DNA from: Trichostrongylus colubriformis
Lineage: Eukaryota > Nematoda > Chromadorea > Rhabditida > Trichostrongylidae
Length of the DNA: 64,000 nucleotides
NCBI GenBank assembly: GCA_963978905.1
Contig: OZ022261.1
Span: 28,827,686 to 28,891,685, forward strand
Reading direction: 5' to 3'
Position 1 is the stretch's first letter. Each line of letters opens with the position of its first letter. The position numbers and the translations under genes were made by a program. This document shows, piece by piece, positions 1 through 12,085 of this stretch. The notes beneath the pieces are model-generated. The model saw only the letters and a program-made list of their open reading frames with translations. It had not been told where the DNA came from and made no database searches.

Positions 1-1719
1 AGGATTGAGGTATTGGAGAGAGAATCCCATACGGTGCGCGGAAATCCCTCGAGCCATTCGGGGTCCAGTTCATGCATCCAAAGATAAACCTCGAGAGGAA
101 TTTGCCCACTGATAACACGGGAATCGATGCCCTATAGAGGATAGTCAACCACCAGTGAGATCGAGCAACGACCAGTACAAATTGCTGCTGACCGGTTGGT
201 CTTGAGGGAACAGTTGACTGCTGTAGGCGGCTCATCTTACAATTACGTGATAGTCCAGAAGGTCGCGAATTCCAGAGACATATGTATTGCCTGATCCTTT
301 CAGGCTCTCAGAAAAGCCCAGACCCCATCGAAACGTCAGTCAATAAAGACGTATTTTGTCTTACAAAGAGGTAAATAACTAAAGAAAAATAACACGAAAC
401 AGTGCCAAGGTTCATACAAAGCCGCACCTGCTAGCATCAATAGCGTCCTCCAAATTGCAAATTCTTGCAGCTTCGGAAAATTCAACAGCAAACCTCTATT
501 TCTTCTACAAGTGAATATAAAATCCATCCATATTCGAGTTTATTCAAACCATGTCCAATAATACAAACACAACTGTTATGTTTGAATGATAAAACCTCAT
601 CCCCTCGAAGTACGTCAGAGCTTCGACAAATTCATGGTAGCTCTCTAGGCACGGCAGCACATACCACCTCCGCATGGGCTGTAGCCACTGGAACAGCCAC
701 AAGATAAGCCCGATGTCGCACAAGGCATCTGAAAACATCAAAAACTTGTATCGAGGTAAATGAAAACGGCAGACTGGACTCATCCTTGAAGACAACAGGA
801 CGGGCCATATGGTGGATTGTCGAGTTCGAGGGTAGACGTACTAGATGATGCCGCAGTAGTGAAAACGGCTTGCTGCTAAATTTCCGAGAGGTAGGACCTC
901 CATCCTATCATCTCTCATCATTGAGGACTATTTTCGAGTCATATGCATCATTGGAAGGGGTGCAACAGAGTTTAGGCCGGGCCGTGGCCGTTGCCCCACA
1001 CATCACGGCTACTCAACCGATAACACTAGGCTAAGGCTACGAAGTGTTCAAGACCACTCTTTCAAAGCAAGTTGTGCCACAGATCGTCTTTTGAAGCTCG
1101 GGGGTCCACTTGTGAGGAATATCAATAGGTGAACAATACACTATTTTGCCACAAAAATCCGAAGTTGAGATAATACAGAACTCACAAGCACATTCACTGC
1201 TTCAAAGTTTGCACACAGCTGGCATAGCTGAGTTGTTGACAAGGCATTAATCAAGTAATATTTTGTTAATACCCATACACCCGCTTTGGTCATAACTCAT
1301 ACAGTAGGCATTCGTGGAGTGGCTCAGAATCCCTTCCGCACGCACGGAATACTTGCATCTTGTCTCCCCTTGTGCCAATGCTTGACAGTACTACACGAGT
1401 ACAATCAGATTCCACTGAAACTAAGGTAGCCACCGAAGCCTCGCCGACTTCACCAGGCAGTAGTAGTCAGTTAGAGTTGGCTCGTGATTCACAACTAGCA
1501 CAACATAACCACAGAGACATGAACCACATTACGACTGTAGAATAGGCCAAGATTAAAATTTCATTGCCGCTAGTTGTCTGACATCATTGATCCATTCGCT
1601 GAGGTCAAACACGATTATAGATAATTTTCAGATCTTGATGTTAGTGGTAGACCATTGATTCCATGCCAACTCATGATTGTTCATAAGGCGGTGGTTCCCC
1701 TAATACTTACCCTATCATT
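1..1719. other. Stretch without recognised gene
   Basis: I see no exon with convincing splice borders, no protein family match and no inverted-repeat element here. Short open frames on both strands have no recognisable content. It is the 3' flank of the cysteine-rich gene that ends at 1720. Confidence 0.5.
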
Positions 1720-4700
1720 CTAATAAGTCAGCTGGCTACTCCCCCTCCTGCACTTGAAGGCCTAACAATCCAAAAAGCATTCGTTCGAAATACTTACATA
1801 GCTTCCTATAGCCATACCTCCGCATACACCACCGCATGTCTGTCGGCAGTTGCAACTGCCTGTACCACAGCCAGCATAGCACGACTGCAGACAACTGCCG
1901 CATGATGTCTGTAGAACAAGCCACAATGGAGTTTATTAAACTTTCAATTTAGCTACATCCATTTGAATACTTACATATCCTCCCACAGCCGTGCCGCCAC
2001 AGACGCCTCCACAGGTTTGCAGGCAATTACAGTTGCCTCCAGTTCCGCAGCCAGCATAACATGTCCGTAAGCAGGTCCCGCATGACGACTGCAACGAGTC
2101 AAAATAAAATTTTCGTTGTATGAACACTTATTTCGAATACTCACGTAGCCTCCTATAGCCATGCCTCCGCATACGCCACCGCAAGTTTGCTGGCAGTTAC
2201 AAGTGCCTCCAGTTCCACAGCCAGCATAACATGTCCGTAAGCATGTCCCGCATGACGACTGCAACTAGCGCAAATTATTATTCTTGATCTACATTTTTTC
2301 TGGTACTTACGTAGCTTCCTATAGCCGTGCCCCCGCATACACCACCGCAGGTTTGTTGGCAGTTACAATCGCCTCCAGTTTCGCAGCCAGCATAACATGT
2401 CCGTAAGCATGTCCCGCATGACGACTGCAACGAGTCAACAAAACTCTCCTTACGGCCTAGTATATCTATTTTGAATACTCACGTAACCTGCTATAGCCAT
2501 GCCGCCACATACGCCTCCACAGGTTTGCAGGCAATTACAGTTGCCTCCAGTTCCGCAGCCGGCATAGCATGTCCGCAAGCACGTTCCACATGACGACTGC
2601 AAAAAGCTAAAATTAAGGTTTTCATTTGATCAAGGTTTATTTTGAATACTTACGCTTCCCATGATCGTGCCTCCACATACAGCACCGCATGTTTGTTGGC
2701 AGTTACAATTGCCTGAACCACAACCAGCATAGCAGGACTGCAGACAACTGCCGCATGATGACTGCAAAATGTGGTGCCTTAAGTCTGAAGGGACATTTCA
2801 CGATAACCTTGTATGTGCCATCCCAGTCAAGGGTAATGTCAGAAGGGCTGACCAAGTGAGAGTTTCATTCCCTATGGAACTTTGAAATGAGAGCTAGGTT
2901 GATCTATAGGGTCACGAGCTAATTACAATTATGACCACTTAAATTACAAACTTGAACACTGTCTTGCCCCTAAGTCGGAAGGGAGGGTTGCAGTTATTAC
3001 ACTAACGATAAAATATGCCGTTTCCGGGATCAGCATACTTGATGGTATGCCAGGGATGTGGGCAAAAATACGTGGGAAAAACAAAAAAGTCCCTTTGTAA
3101 ACGACTGGACGAACGACGGCATACTTGATAGTATGCTAAGGCTCTGCAAAACCCTACATCATATTTAAGTAATACTTTTCCACGCAGGACACAAAAAAGT
3201 GCCTATGAAACGCCCCCCCCCCCCTCCCTCACCATTATCGTTGAAGTACTGTACCACTGCATTGAAAATACAAAGGAAAATTCGAGGTTTCGTGAATAAG
3301 AAGCTTATCCCCAAAAATAAATGGCAGAGACGAACTGCGTAAGTCTCTTGAGCTAATCACATGACTACAGTGTTATGCACTGTGGAATGAGTGTGATATC
3401 AAAAATCATCACAGTCATAGCACGTTTGTGCTATTTAAGGTTACATTAGGGTGGGTCAGTCAATTCTGCTCCACTACCGGGGATCCCCACCAAGGCGGTA
3501 AGGTTAGTGTTCCGGTGGAAGCAGCAAGCCTGTATAGTACAATTCAACCAGAGCGACTCTATAATAGAGTCTCTCATGTTGAGTTATGGGCAAATACTTC
3601 GATGTCAGATGGGACTTGAACCCGCACGTTATGCTTTCCGGTATATGTACTAATCCATTACACAATCGACACCCCTTTCACCTTAACACAGCTTCTGAAT
3701 GGTACATTCAATCAAAAATAAGCAGCAGCTATCAAAAATCACAAATATCAAAATATAACTGCTCAAGCTTTCAGCTTCATGCTTCTGCCCATAAGCATCC
3801 TTGTAGTAACTTTCGAGCTGCGGCGATAACCAGCAACTATCAGAAATCAAAATTATCAAAAACTCTCGATAAAATTCGATTTGTACCATTTCAGGCTAGA
3901 GGAGGGCGCTAGACGCCGAAAGCTTGCGTATGAAGCTCAAGGAATATTCAGCAACCGATTTTGAGAGAGCCTTTTTGGAGTCTCATGGAATAAATTTTGT
4001 ATGTCTCACATTTTCGACACATATTTAAAATTACAAAATGCTACTCTGAAGCGGGTAAGGTGGGGCCAAAGTTTGCTTGCGATGACTCATCGCTAAGGAC
4101 TTTGCTTGGAGTTATGTGAAACATGTATGATTAAGGCTGGGTTCAGCTAAGCGGTCTTCTTCGTTTTCTGAAGAAATATTAGTTCTTGAGCAAACTGAGT
4201 CTATAGATCACTGAACATTGTTTTCTGGCAACAGAAGTTTTCTGACATGCACAGGGTACATTTGGCGTTCGCCAAAAAGAGGAGTGAATGTGGATCACCA
4301 CTGACAGGCACTTGTTGGATGATCCCTTCTGCACGCGAAAGGGAGTGGCGATATCGCTTCCAATGCTTTCCGGCCAGTGACGATACAGCTATTCCCCTCC
4401 TTCTTACAAAATAGTGATGTGACGTTGAGCATCTCAATACTTGACACGGCGGGCTCGCTGTAAACCGTCATGCGTCATGCTCTGGAGGGACGACTCGACT
4501 CAATCTTGACGACCGTCCTCCACTCAAAAAAAGCTCCTCATCGATAATCAGTTGATTTAGTGAGGGAGCACTGTGCAGTTGTCGAAATATACATCGGACG
4601 AGTGCATTCCATCCGAGACTGGCTACCATGCCTTCCTTGATAAATGCCGACCCGACAATGTACGATCATACTACACTAAAACAACGGCGTAACATTAATT

Positions 4701-5489
4701 TGAATACTTACATAGCCCCCTGTAGCCATGCTGCCACAGACGCCTCCACAGGTTTGCAGGCAGTTACAGTTGCCTCCAGTTCCACAGCCGGCATAGCATG
4801 TCCGTAAGCACGTTCCACATGACGACTGCAACAAGCCAAAACCAAGGTTTATGTTTGATCAACATTTATTTTGAATACTTACGCTTCCCGTAACCATGCC
4901 TCCGCATACGCCACCACACGTTTGTTGGCAGTTACAAGTGCCTCCAGTTCCACAGCCGGCATAGCATGTCCGTAAGCACGTACCACATGACGACTGCAAC
5001 AAGCCAAAATTAAGATTTTTATTCGATCAACATTTATTTCGAATACTTACACTTCCCATAATCATGCCTCCGCATACGCCACCGCAAGTTTGCTGGCAGT
5101 TACAAGTGCCTCCAGTTCCACAGCCGGCGTAGCAAGTTCGTAGGCACGTTCCACACGATGACTAATGCAAACCAAAACTATTTCACTTGATCTACATTTC
5201 TTTCGAATACTCACATAGCTCCCCACAACCATGCCTCCGCATGCATTACCGCATGTTTGTTGGCAGTTGCAGTTGCCTGACCCGCAACCAGCATAGCACG
5301 ATTGCAGGCAACTACCGCAAGAAGACTGAAAGACAAACACCCATTAGATTTTTTAAATAAGTGATGTTTCTTGCTTGAACTCACGTAACCACCTCCACAG
5401 ACATTGCCACACATTTGTTGACAGTTGCAGCCACCAGTTGATCCACAACTGGCATAGCACGATTGCAGGCAGCCTCCGCATGAATGACC
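1720..5489 (-). CDS. Cysteine-rich modular protein, 11 repeated exons
   Basis: Function unknown; I do not recognise the family. Eleven exons each encode one 35-38 residue module with about eight cysteines, pattern CGxCxxxCYAxCG..CxC..xCGxxCGG ending GxY or GS. In transcription order the exons are 5489-5385, 5325-5215, 5161-5051, 4993-4883, 4825-4712, 2761-2654, 2596-2483, 2424-2311, 2258-2145, 2088-1975 and 1908-1798, then a likely last exon 1761-1720 ending in TAG. Every module exon is a multiple of three, starts after an AG acceptor and ends at GTAAGT or GTGAG, so modules can be added or skipped without frame change. About one residue in five is Cys, with Gly next, suggesting a disulfide-linked extracellular protein. 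The first exon with a start codon or signal peptide was not found above 5489. The 1.95-kb gap between 2761 and 4712 could be a long intron or a boundary between two sister genes. Confidence 0.8.
1798..2761 (-). repeat. Downstream cluster of six Cys-rich module exons
   Basis: Six tandem exon-plus-intron units with a period of about 160-180 bp. Two module types occur: one with CLQSCYAGCG at its start (exons 2761-2654 and 1908-1798, flanking the cluster) and one with CLRTCYAGCG (the four between). The same two types occur in the upstream cluster, so the two clusters probably arose from one ancestral block. Confidence 0.8.
2762..4711. other. Long intron or intergenic gap between Cys-rich clusters
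   Basis: No Cys-rich module is visible in this gap. It contains a run of about 13 C near 3210 and a tRNA-like stretch at 3604-3672. I see no protein-coding exon with good borders. Confidence 0.5.
3604..3672 (-). ncRNA. tRNA-like sequence, probably a SINE head or tRNA pseudogene
   Basis: Read on the minus strand, this has a B-box-like GGTTCAAGTCC and an A-box-like TGGATTAGTA about 30 bases before it, with ends that could partly pair as an acceptor stem. The T-stem is imperfect and no clean anticodon stem forms. A decayed tRNA or the promoter part of a tRNA-derived SINE is more likely than a working tRNA gene. Confidence 0.4.
4712..5489 (-). repeat. Upstream cluster of five Cys-rich module exons
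   Basis: Five tandem exon-plus-intron units with introns of about 55-70 bp. The 5'-most module (5489-5385) is the most divergent, starting Gly-His-Ser-Cys and having Met in place of Thr before its seventh cysteine. The 4993-4883 and 5161-5051 modules are nearly identical, and their introns also look alike, which points to recent tandem duplication. Confidence 0.8.
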
Positions 5490-8400
5490 CTAAACACCAC
5501 AAAGAATGAGTTGTGAGCAACTTCTAAAACTTCTTCATACGGACATTTCATTTGCCCGTTCGTTCCAAATGCCAATCACAAACACTCCGTTGCCACCTTG
5601 AACTGATGGTACATTCACATATTTCTGTCTCACAGAAAGCTGTATATCGATGGCTAAAGTCTTTCAGAAGCACACCCCTCAATGATCGGGACATTTCAGT
5701 TACTCCTGGAGCCGTCTGCAAGTGGTCAAATAGACCGTCTGCAAATGGTAAGGTCGTCCACTGATTAGGAACTTATGAAGAAAACAGAACTCGAAAAAAT
5801 GTTCTTTGTAAATGAACATTCGGGTTCAGATGAGATGTAATGTGACGAGACTCGCACTGAAAAATCGCGTCTTGGAGACTTGTCGCAATCTCGCTATGCT
5901 GTGTTTCAGCTTTCGCGCTACATCGGGCTGAGTTGCTGCGAGGGTGGGACGACGTTCACAACTGATTGGCTTAGTACCTCGCAGTCTGCATCACGCCTTA
6001 GCGGCTAGTGATGCAAAAGGAGTTAAAGGTAAGGAGTGAGAAAGTATTCTAGTGGTGTAGAAGGAGTGAAAGGTAAGGAGTGAGAAAGGAGATCCTTTGG
6101 GTGGTGAACACAGTTTTGGGCTGTAACATATGATCACTGAAAGAAACCTTGGTTAACAGATGTAGGTATCGCTAAAAACAGTCATACTTCTGACACTGCT
6201 CAACACTTCTGACATTTACCAACGAATCTCCCAGTTTTCGCAGTGTTCAGTGATTTGCTTGCCTTAGATGGTGCTCAACCGATAAGGCACCCAAAAATGC
6301 ATTTTCGACATCCAGTCTTCTCCAGTTTGACATGGAGATAAAATCTTCGGAGGATCATCAAACTAAAATACTGGTTTACATTTAGGGGGATCAGGAGGAT
6401 ACTCATGATGACTGAAGACACTAATGAACGAATTAAAAAGGGCATCGTTACGAAAAGGCCACCAACTGAGTGACGAGCGGAAACCCATTCACTCGCAGAA
6501 GTTTCTGGTGCTATTGTATTGCAGAAACTGCCAAGAAAACACATTTGAAATTTTGTAAGGAATCCCTCCACCTACCAGCATAATCAGCGGACACAGTGCC
6601 TTCTGAAAACCATTTGCTAAGATCACTGCAGCCCGGTCTAGTTGCTACACGGTTTTGAAGAGTTGGATAAGTGTGAAAATAGGGTAACAATTTCAACGCT
6701 TCGACAATGGGTCACTTTAAACGCGACAGTTTTACCAAAGTGTCGGAAAGATGAGAAAAGGCCGCAAAAAATTATAGAAAACGACTTAGATGGAACAACA
6801 ATGTTTCAAATGCCCAAATCTTTAGTGGGGATATCACCTCATATTTCTTAGGTTTTCGACCATTTCGCTGTTCTTTCTGCGCTCTTGCACTATTGATTGT
6901 GAGCATCTTGACTATTTCAAAACTACACCACAATCGGCCAAAATTACCTCCAGCAGTATCTTCAAAGGCACCGGAAGGGGGAGGGGGCAGGGAAGAAAGG
7001 CATATTTTAAAACACTGTCCTCTGCAGACGGACATTCGAACACGGAAAAGTTGATGTGTGGCAGAAACCGCGTTGAAAAGCATGCCTTGGGGTCGCGTAT
7101 GCGGTTCTAGCGCGCTCCTTCTCGAGCCGCACGCTTCAGCTGGCCACTGATATCTGATGTCGAGTAGGACGAATTTAATTTCATTCATTATCAAAAAAGT
7201 GAAACAGCACACACCAGCAAAAAGATGAAGCAGTGAGCTTATGGTAAGAAGAAATCTCATGAGTTTGCATCGACGTCTTGACAAGGCTTTGAGTGTGTAA
7301 TTAACGAACTGCAAGCTACAGCAAGCCCACACTGTAAGCCACAGTTGCTCCTCCCCGTACTCTTGAAGTGCAACGGCCGCGCTCTACAGTAATCCACACC
7401 CTCTGCCGAACGTGATAATATAGAAATGGTTTCTCAGGCTCACTCGCAACATCCTCACGAAATCGTGAAGTAACGGAAGTTGAAAAGCAACGAGGTGTGC
7501 GCATATCCCAGTGTTCTGAGCGGCTTTTTCTTGAATCTTTTGAAGAGCCAGTCACATGGAACCTCTGCTTCCATTATTGTACGCGATAACCCACTTAAGG
7601 TTATCCAAAGAACTGTCTTGCAATAAAAAAAAAGGAACTCACATGCATAGCTGAGGACGTAGGCAGCAGATGAAAGAAAACAATTACTGCAGATTTCCAG
7701 TACATTCTTTTCCTAAAATTCCAGTGCATGATGACAAAAGCCGAAAAATACCTGACCCGAAAATTAAAAGGGAACAGGTTAGAGGTTAGAAGTGACTCGA
7801 AGGTCATGGTGAACTACTACAACCTGCGTAATACGGAACTCCTGAACTCGAGCGCGTAGCCAACCAAAAAAGAAAGCTGGAAAACCCAGGATGACAAAGT
7901 AGAATTTGAGAACGAAGACTCATGAAGAAAGGAGTAGTCAAGCGCTGATTAATCTCTGTCAGACGCTTAACTTCCACATAGAGCCCTAGTTGGACGTTTA
8001 AGCACATAAATTGGCGCGTGGGAGCTGATCGCTGTACAAACCAGCGCTTACACCCACCTGAAATAGTTCGTAACAGTTGCAGCGTACATGCTGAATATAT
8101 GTACGCGTCCAGGCCATTGTACTGCATGTGCTCAGCTTACTTATTAGTGTTGGCTTCACCGCTGAATAGTTCATTCGGCTCCAGCATTGCAGCTGGTAAT
8201 TCCTCGTAGTTATTAAAGTCAAATATCGCAATAATTAGTGAACTCAACTCCCTCTGTGTGGAGATAGTCGACCTGTGACTTTAAACCGCTATCTTTAACG
8301 CGGCACTTCAGTTAGACGTAGTAGCTAAGACCGCTGGAGTCGGATGTGCATCCGTAGGGTCCACCTAGATGACCGCCCCGTGCAAAACGCTTGGCCGCCG

Positions 8401-8620
8401 AGTCTAAATGCCTCGCTGCTCCCGTTGTGAATTGGCCGCGCTATAGGAGACGCGGCCTCATCACAAAACCTTGTTGTGCCCATGTGCTCAAATCGGGACT
8501 AGAGAATTAACCAGACGTGATTGGTAAACTATGCCGTCCACATCTCTGTCCCTTCCACTCCTTTTGACCTATTTCCTTTTTTGTGTGCTTCTCTCGCCAA
8601 ACCCCTTCGTAAGTTCCTCC
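5490..8620. other. Accessory stretch without recognised gene
   Basis: No supported gene. Near 6011-6095 a short AG-rich unit is repeated twice. Around 6900-7000, read on the minus strand, the sequence resembles the dispersed repeat seen at 23.8 kb and 36.4 kb. A signal-peptide-like start on the minus strand at 7260 was not accepted because no following exon was found. Confidence 0.4.
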
Positions 8621-8670
8621 AATAGCGAATGTTAAAGATATCACATCAGCGAATGTTAAAGATATCACAT

Positions 8671-9000
8671 TCATATCTCACGACGCAGCAAAGCTGGGAA
8701 CCTGAATTTTTGAAGTGATATAAGGGGTGATAAGGGAACATTAATGGTGAGAGACCGGAAGTGATAGCTATTGAAAAGGGCTGATAAGGAGGCTCGAAGG
8801 GCGAATGGCGGGAAATTCACATCTCGCAACGCAGCAAAGCTGGGAAGCTGAATGTTACCATTGATATAGGGAGTGATAAGGGAACATTGATGGTGAGAGA
8901 CCGGAAGTGATAGCGACTGAAAAGGACTGATAGGGAGCCTCAAAAGGCGAATGGCGGGAAATTCATATCTTGCGTCGCAGCAAAGCTAGGATCATGAATT
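8671..9000. repeat. 146-bp tandem repeat, about 2.2 copies
   Basis: Units begin near 8671, 8817 and 8963, each with a TTCATATCTC-like start and a GCAGCAAAGCTGGGA core, and the later part of each full unit contains GGTGAGAGACCGGAAGTGAT. Copies differ at perhaps one base in ten. Just before it, near 8622-8670, a 24-bp unit containing GCGAATGTTAAAGATATCAC is repeated twice. Confidence 0.8.
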
Positions 9001-9003
9001 TTA

Positions 9004-9255
9004 GATAACAGTCGGGCTGGCGCATACTACTGCGCGCGTCACACATGGAAGCATGCAAAATGAGCGCGATCAATATCGATTGGTGCGGAAGGACAGGATT
9101 GACTGGGAGGGATTTAATTTCCTTTTCCCGTTTTTGTGAACTCCCTGTTTCTGCAAACCGCCCGAAAGATGATACTGATCGATCGAAATTGATCAAGCTC
9201 ATGCTTCCATGTGTGACGCGCGCAATAGTGTGCGCCAGTCCAACCGGTAATTATA
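9004..9255. mobile_element. Foldback (MITE-like) element, ~45-bp arms
   Basis: The left arm around 9016-9063 (CTGGCGCATACTACTGCGCG, then GTCACACATGGAAGCATG) is the near-perfect reverse complement of 9198-9240. The middle has no coding content. No clear target-site duplication was found. It lies directly after the 146-bp tandem repeat and may be part of the same mobile unit. Confidence 0.7.
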
Positions 9256-9688
9256 TATTCTATGAGCTTCGTACCACCAAATTGCGGGGGTGTAAGCGTC
9301 ACTCATATTACTGTTCCTCGTCCTAAAGGCTCGTTCGTAAATGAACAAGTGAGGGTGGCTCGCGCTTCGAGAGCATCAGGTGGACTAGGATAAAGATTTT
9401 TTGTGTATTGCTGTAGGTTTATCCTTATTATGCTGTCAACAGGATGCTGGTGAGAATGCGGAAGCCATTTGAAATAGTATGGAGATCCCTCCAGAAACGC
9501 AGTATCTAGACAAATGCACATGTAAAAGCATAAACAATGAGTTTCCAATCTGAAACGAAGCCATGAAGATGAACTGTGGGGCTTGTAGAAATTACGCTTA
9601 TACCGTAAAACAAGAAATCTAGGAAAAAACCTTGGAAATGCAGAGTCTGTCAAAGGAGGCTGTAAAATGCTTTGAACGGCTCAGCTAC

Positions 9689-9913
9689 CTGCCTTTTATA
9701 TTCGTCCAACAATTCATCACCAGTTGTACTACAATTGTCACAACAAGTGCTTCTGCCATTCACACAGTAGTGCTGATCAGTTCCCTTTGGACACTTGGAA
9801 TGTGAGACACATTCACTCCTTTGTCATATTGGTAGCCAGGAGACATAGCATTTTGTTGTACAGCGGCATTCTGAGGAGAGCAGAACACAGACAGAAGCTT
9901 GTGACACGCGTTC
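9689..9913 (-). pseudogene. EB-like cysteine-rich exon with a frameshift
   Basis: Read on the minus strand, a TTTCAG acceptor precedes 9913 and a GTAGCT donor follows 9689. The first part reads in one frame (...CHKLLSVFCSP..., then ...PGYQYDKG). After an apparent one-base loss near 9815, a second frame gives CVSHSKCPKGTDQHYC, then NG, CCDNC and LLDEYKRQ. The spacing C-x5-CP-x6-C...CCxxC resembles EB-type or other small disulfide-rich domains of nematode secreted proteins. I found no partner exon on either side, and Penelope-like sequence lies just upstream. It is either an exon of a dead gene or a live exon with an assembly error. Confidence is limited because only one exon is visible. Confidence 0.35.
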
Positions 9914-10169
9914 CTGAAAAATGGACGAAAAATTACGGAATATCATGTAGTTTTCAAAGCTTCTGAAGACTAATTCAATTTTGTGTACTCATGCTGTCGA
10001 ACTCATAATTTGAGCCCTCCTAATGAGGCTGCTAGGAGTTGCATTTTTGCTTGAGTAAAACAAGGCATGGTGGATAAAACGTTTTTTGGCCTCAGTCGAT
10101 CCTTTTTTGCGTGCGCCATTCAGTCTGCTTACATACGGGATCGTAACGGCTACTGTATGCGGTTTGCTT

Positions 10170-11876
10170 ATACATTGAATTTCAGGGGCCATGTAGTGCA
10201 CAAATAAGTGATCAGTAGAAAATAAGGCCTCCTTACCACAGTGCTAAAAGGAGTACTGCACTTTGCTGGCAGAAATCTGAGTCTCGCATGCAGAATACTG
10301 CACTTCGCGTCAAAGTCGTTTCCGCCATGCTCTTCGATCATGTTATTTCCCAGAGGTGTTCTTATGTTACCAGACCTTTTTTTCAGCAAGATGTTCTCGA
10401 ATACGTAGTGCTAGTCTTCTCCCATTTCTCCCAATATACGTTGCGTTGCATGTTTGACATTCAATTTGATAGATCACACCGATTTTGGCTCAAATCCCAG
10501 TTGTACCATACGGGCATGTGATACAATTATCTGATAGGCAACGCTTGTCGTGAAGCCTGTTTTGCACGAGCTGGCTTTTGCTGCCATTAGGGACACTTAC
10601 TGAGATGACATCGGCATCCAGCTGTGCTCGAACAAGACATCTTTGAATTGCGGCCGTTACTCTGTCAGAAATGAAAGGTATGCGTTAGGGGACTTCATTC
10701 AGACGCGGCATTTTACGGTGCTCAGAGCGTATTCCCTCACGACGTTCTGGTACAACATAGCCGTTTGATGCAGCTAAGTTGAAAGATAGACTATCATCGC
10801 TCTGTCGGACCTATGCACACATTTGCAGCCGTCATGAACATGTTCTTAACAACTGCATGTTTCACAGCCATGCGAAAGTTGTGGGGTGAATTAAAGTGCT
10901 CTTCGAGCTAACTTTTCTGTACCACTTCACACTGAGCATGCCATTGGACACTTTCACCTGCGTGTTCAAGTAGGAAAGTCAACCATGTATCCTTGTGAGC
11001 TTGACATACTGCGACTGCTCGTTCATCAGGCGAAAGCACTGATCCATTTCGGACTGTGTTGATGTTATAATGAAACAATCATCTATGTATCTGCAGTGCA
11101 TCGAAAGTTAGCGTTCCAGCACTGGCTCTTCTATTTCGCTCATAATGCAGATCGTAGGTACTAAGCGGTGACCCAAACAAGCCAAACCTCTGGTTTGATG
11201 ATGAAACTTACCCGACCACCTAGAGATAATGCACTGCAAACATTCCTCGTCTAAAGTGATGGTGTGCGCTTAATTCAGTCCAAAGTCTCCATGGATCCAA
11301 AACAACTGTTCAGCATTTCGGACAGTGCTCGTAAAACTTGGTCGTTTCAAATGTTAGTATAAAGCGAAGTGACATCGAACAACCGTCTATCACGCAACCT
11401 GTTTCAAGCGTGGATTGCGTATCAGTTCAGAAACTCAGTCCTGTTAGACAGATGTGATGGAATTTTGGTCAGCAGCTGACTCACAATACAGTTAAAGAAC
11501 CATCAAATTTGATGGATTGGTCCGCCTACACAACTTATTATCGGTCTATCTTGAAAGTGTTCGCTGACATTGATAGCACATCCGCAAGAGCAAGTTTGTG
11601 GGTTTCCACAAGGCTGTGGAAAACAGGACAGTATGGATTGTCAAGTCCTAATCTACTAAGAAACTTCTTGTCGAGGCCCGCAGACTGACCTTGAGCTATC
11701 CAAGCTTTGACGAAACGTCCACATTTGGTCAAGAAAAAATTCCTGCTCGGTCGCGCGACGATACGCGGATGTGTCTGACAGGTGGAGGCCTGTAATCTCA
11801 CGATCAAGTTTTTGCGACATAACCACAAACCCTCCACCTTTGTCACTTACAGAGATACATATAGTATTTCTGGGAA
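10170..11876 (-). mobile_element. Penelope-like retroelement remnant (RT + GIY-YIG)
   Basis: Three hallmarks of Penelope-like elements occur in order on the minus strand. Near 11846-11770 is an N-terminal RT motif, DKGGGFVVM. Near 11100-11080 is the catalytic RYIDDCF, followed after a stop by a FLNTQVKVSNGML-like stretch. Near 10475-10380 is a GIY-YIG endonuclease start, GVIYQIECQTC then TYIGR. The open frames between these are broken by stops and frameshifts, so the copy is dead. The family combines a reverse transcriptase with a GIY-YIG nuclease. Subfamily placement was not attempted. Confidence 0.75.
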
Positions 11877-12085
11877 AGCAAATGACCGAGGAACATGGCG
11901 GAAACGATTTTGATGTGAAGTGCAGAATTCTGGCATGCAAGACTGAGATTTCTCCCAAAAAAGTGCTCGACGCGATTTGGATTTCTGCAAGAAATCTAAG
12001 TATGAACAACCGAAATGAGTGTTTATCTATCACGAATGATCTCTTGCCATTTACGCTACCTTGCGAGCTACCGATATAAGGGGGA
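11877..12085 (+). mobile_element. C-terminal tail of a second Penelope-like copy, opposite strand
   Basis: The plus strand encodes EEHGGNDFDVKCRILACKTE and then a tail with WISARNLSMN and NECLSITNDL. The first part matches the tail of the minus-strand copy (EEHGGNDFDAKCSIL near 10330). So the 3' ends of two copies lie in opposite directions, with the junction immediately next to the RT N-terminus of the other copy. This is either one inverted dimer or one insertion into another. Confidence 0.7.

Noticed and set aside
4201..4437. 78-codon minus-strand frame
   Set aside because: No splice borders, no recognisable motif; expected by chance.
6772..7332. 186-codon minus-strand frame with a signal-peptide-like MRFLLTISSLLHLFAGVCCF segment
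   Set aside because: The later part resembles a dispersed repeat seen at 36.4 kb, there is no supported downstream exon, and the composition does not look coding.
8671..8943. 90-codon minus-strand frame with internal repetition
   Set aside because: The repetition is that of the 146-bp tandem DNA repeat; the protein is low-complexity and unlike any coding sequence.
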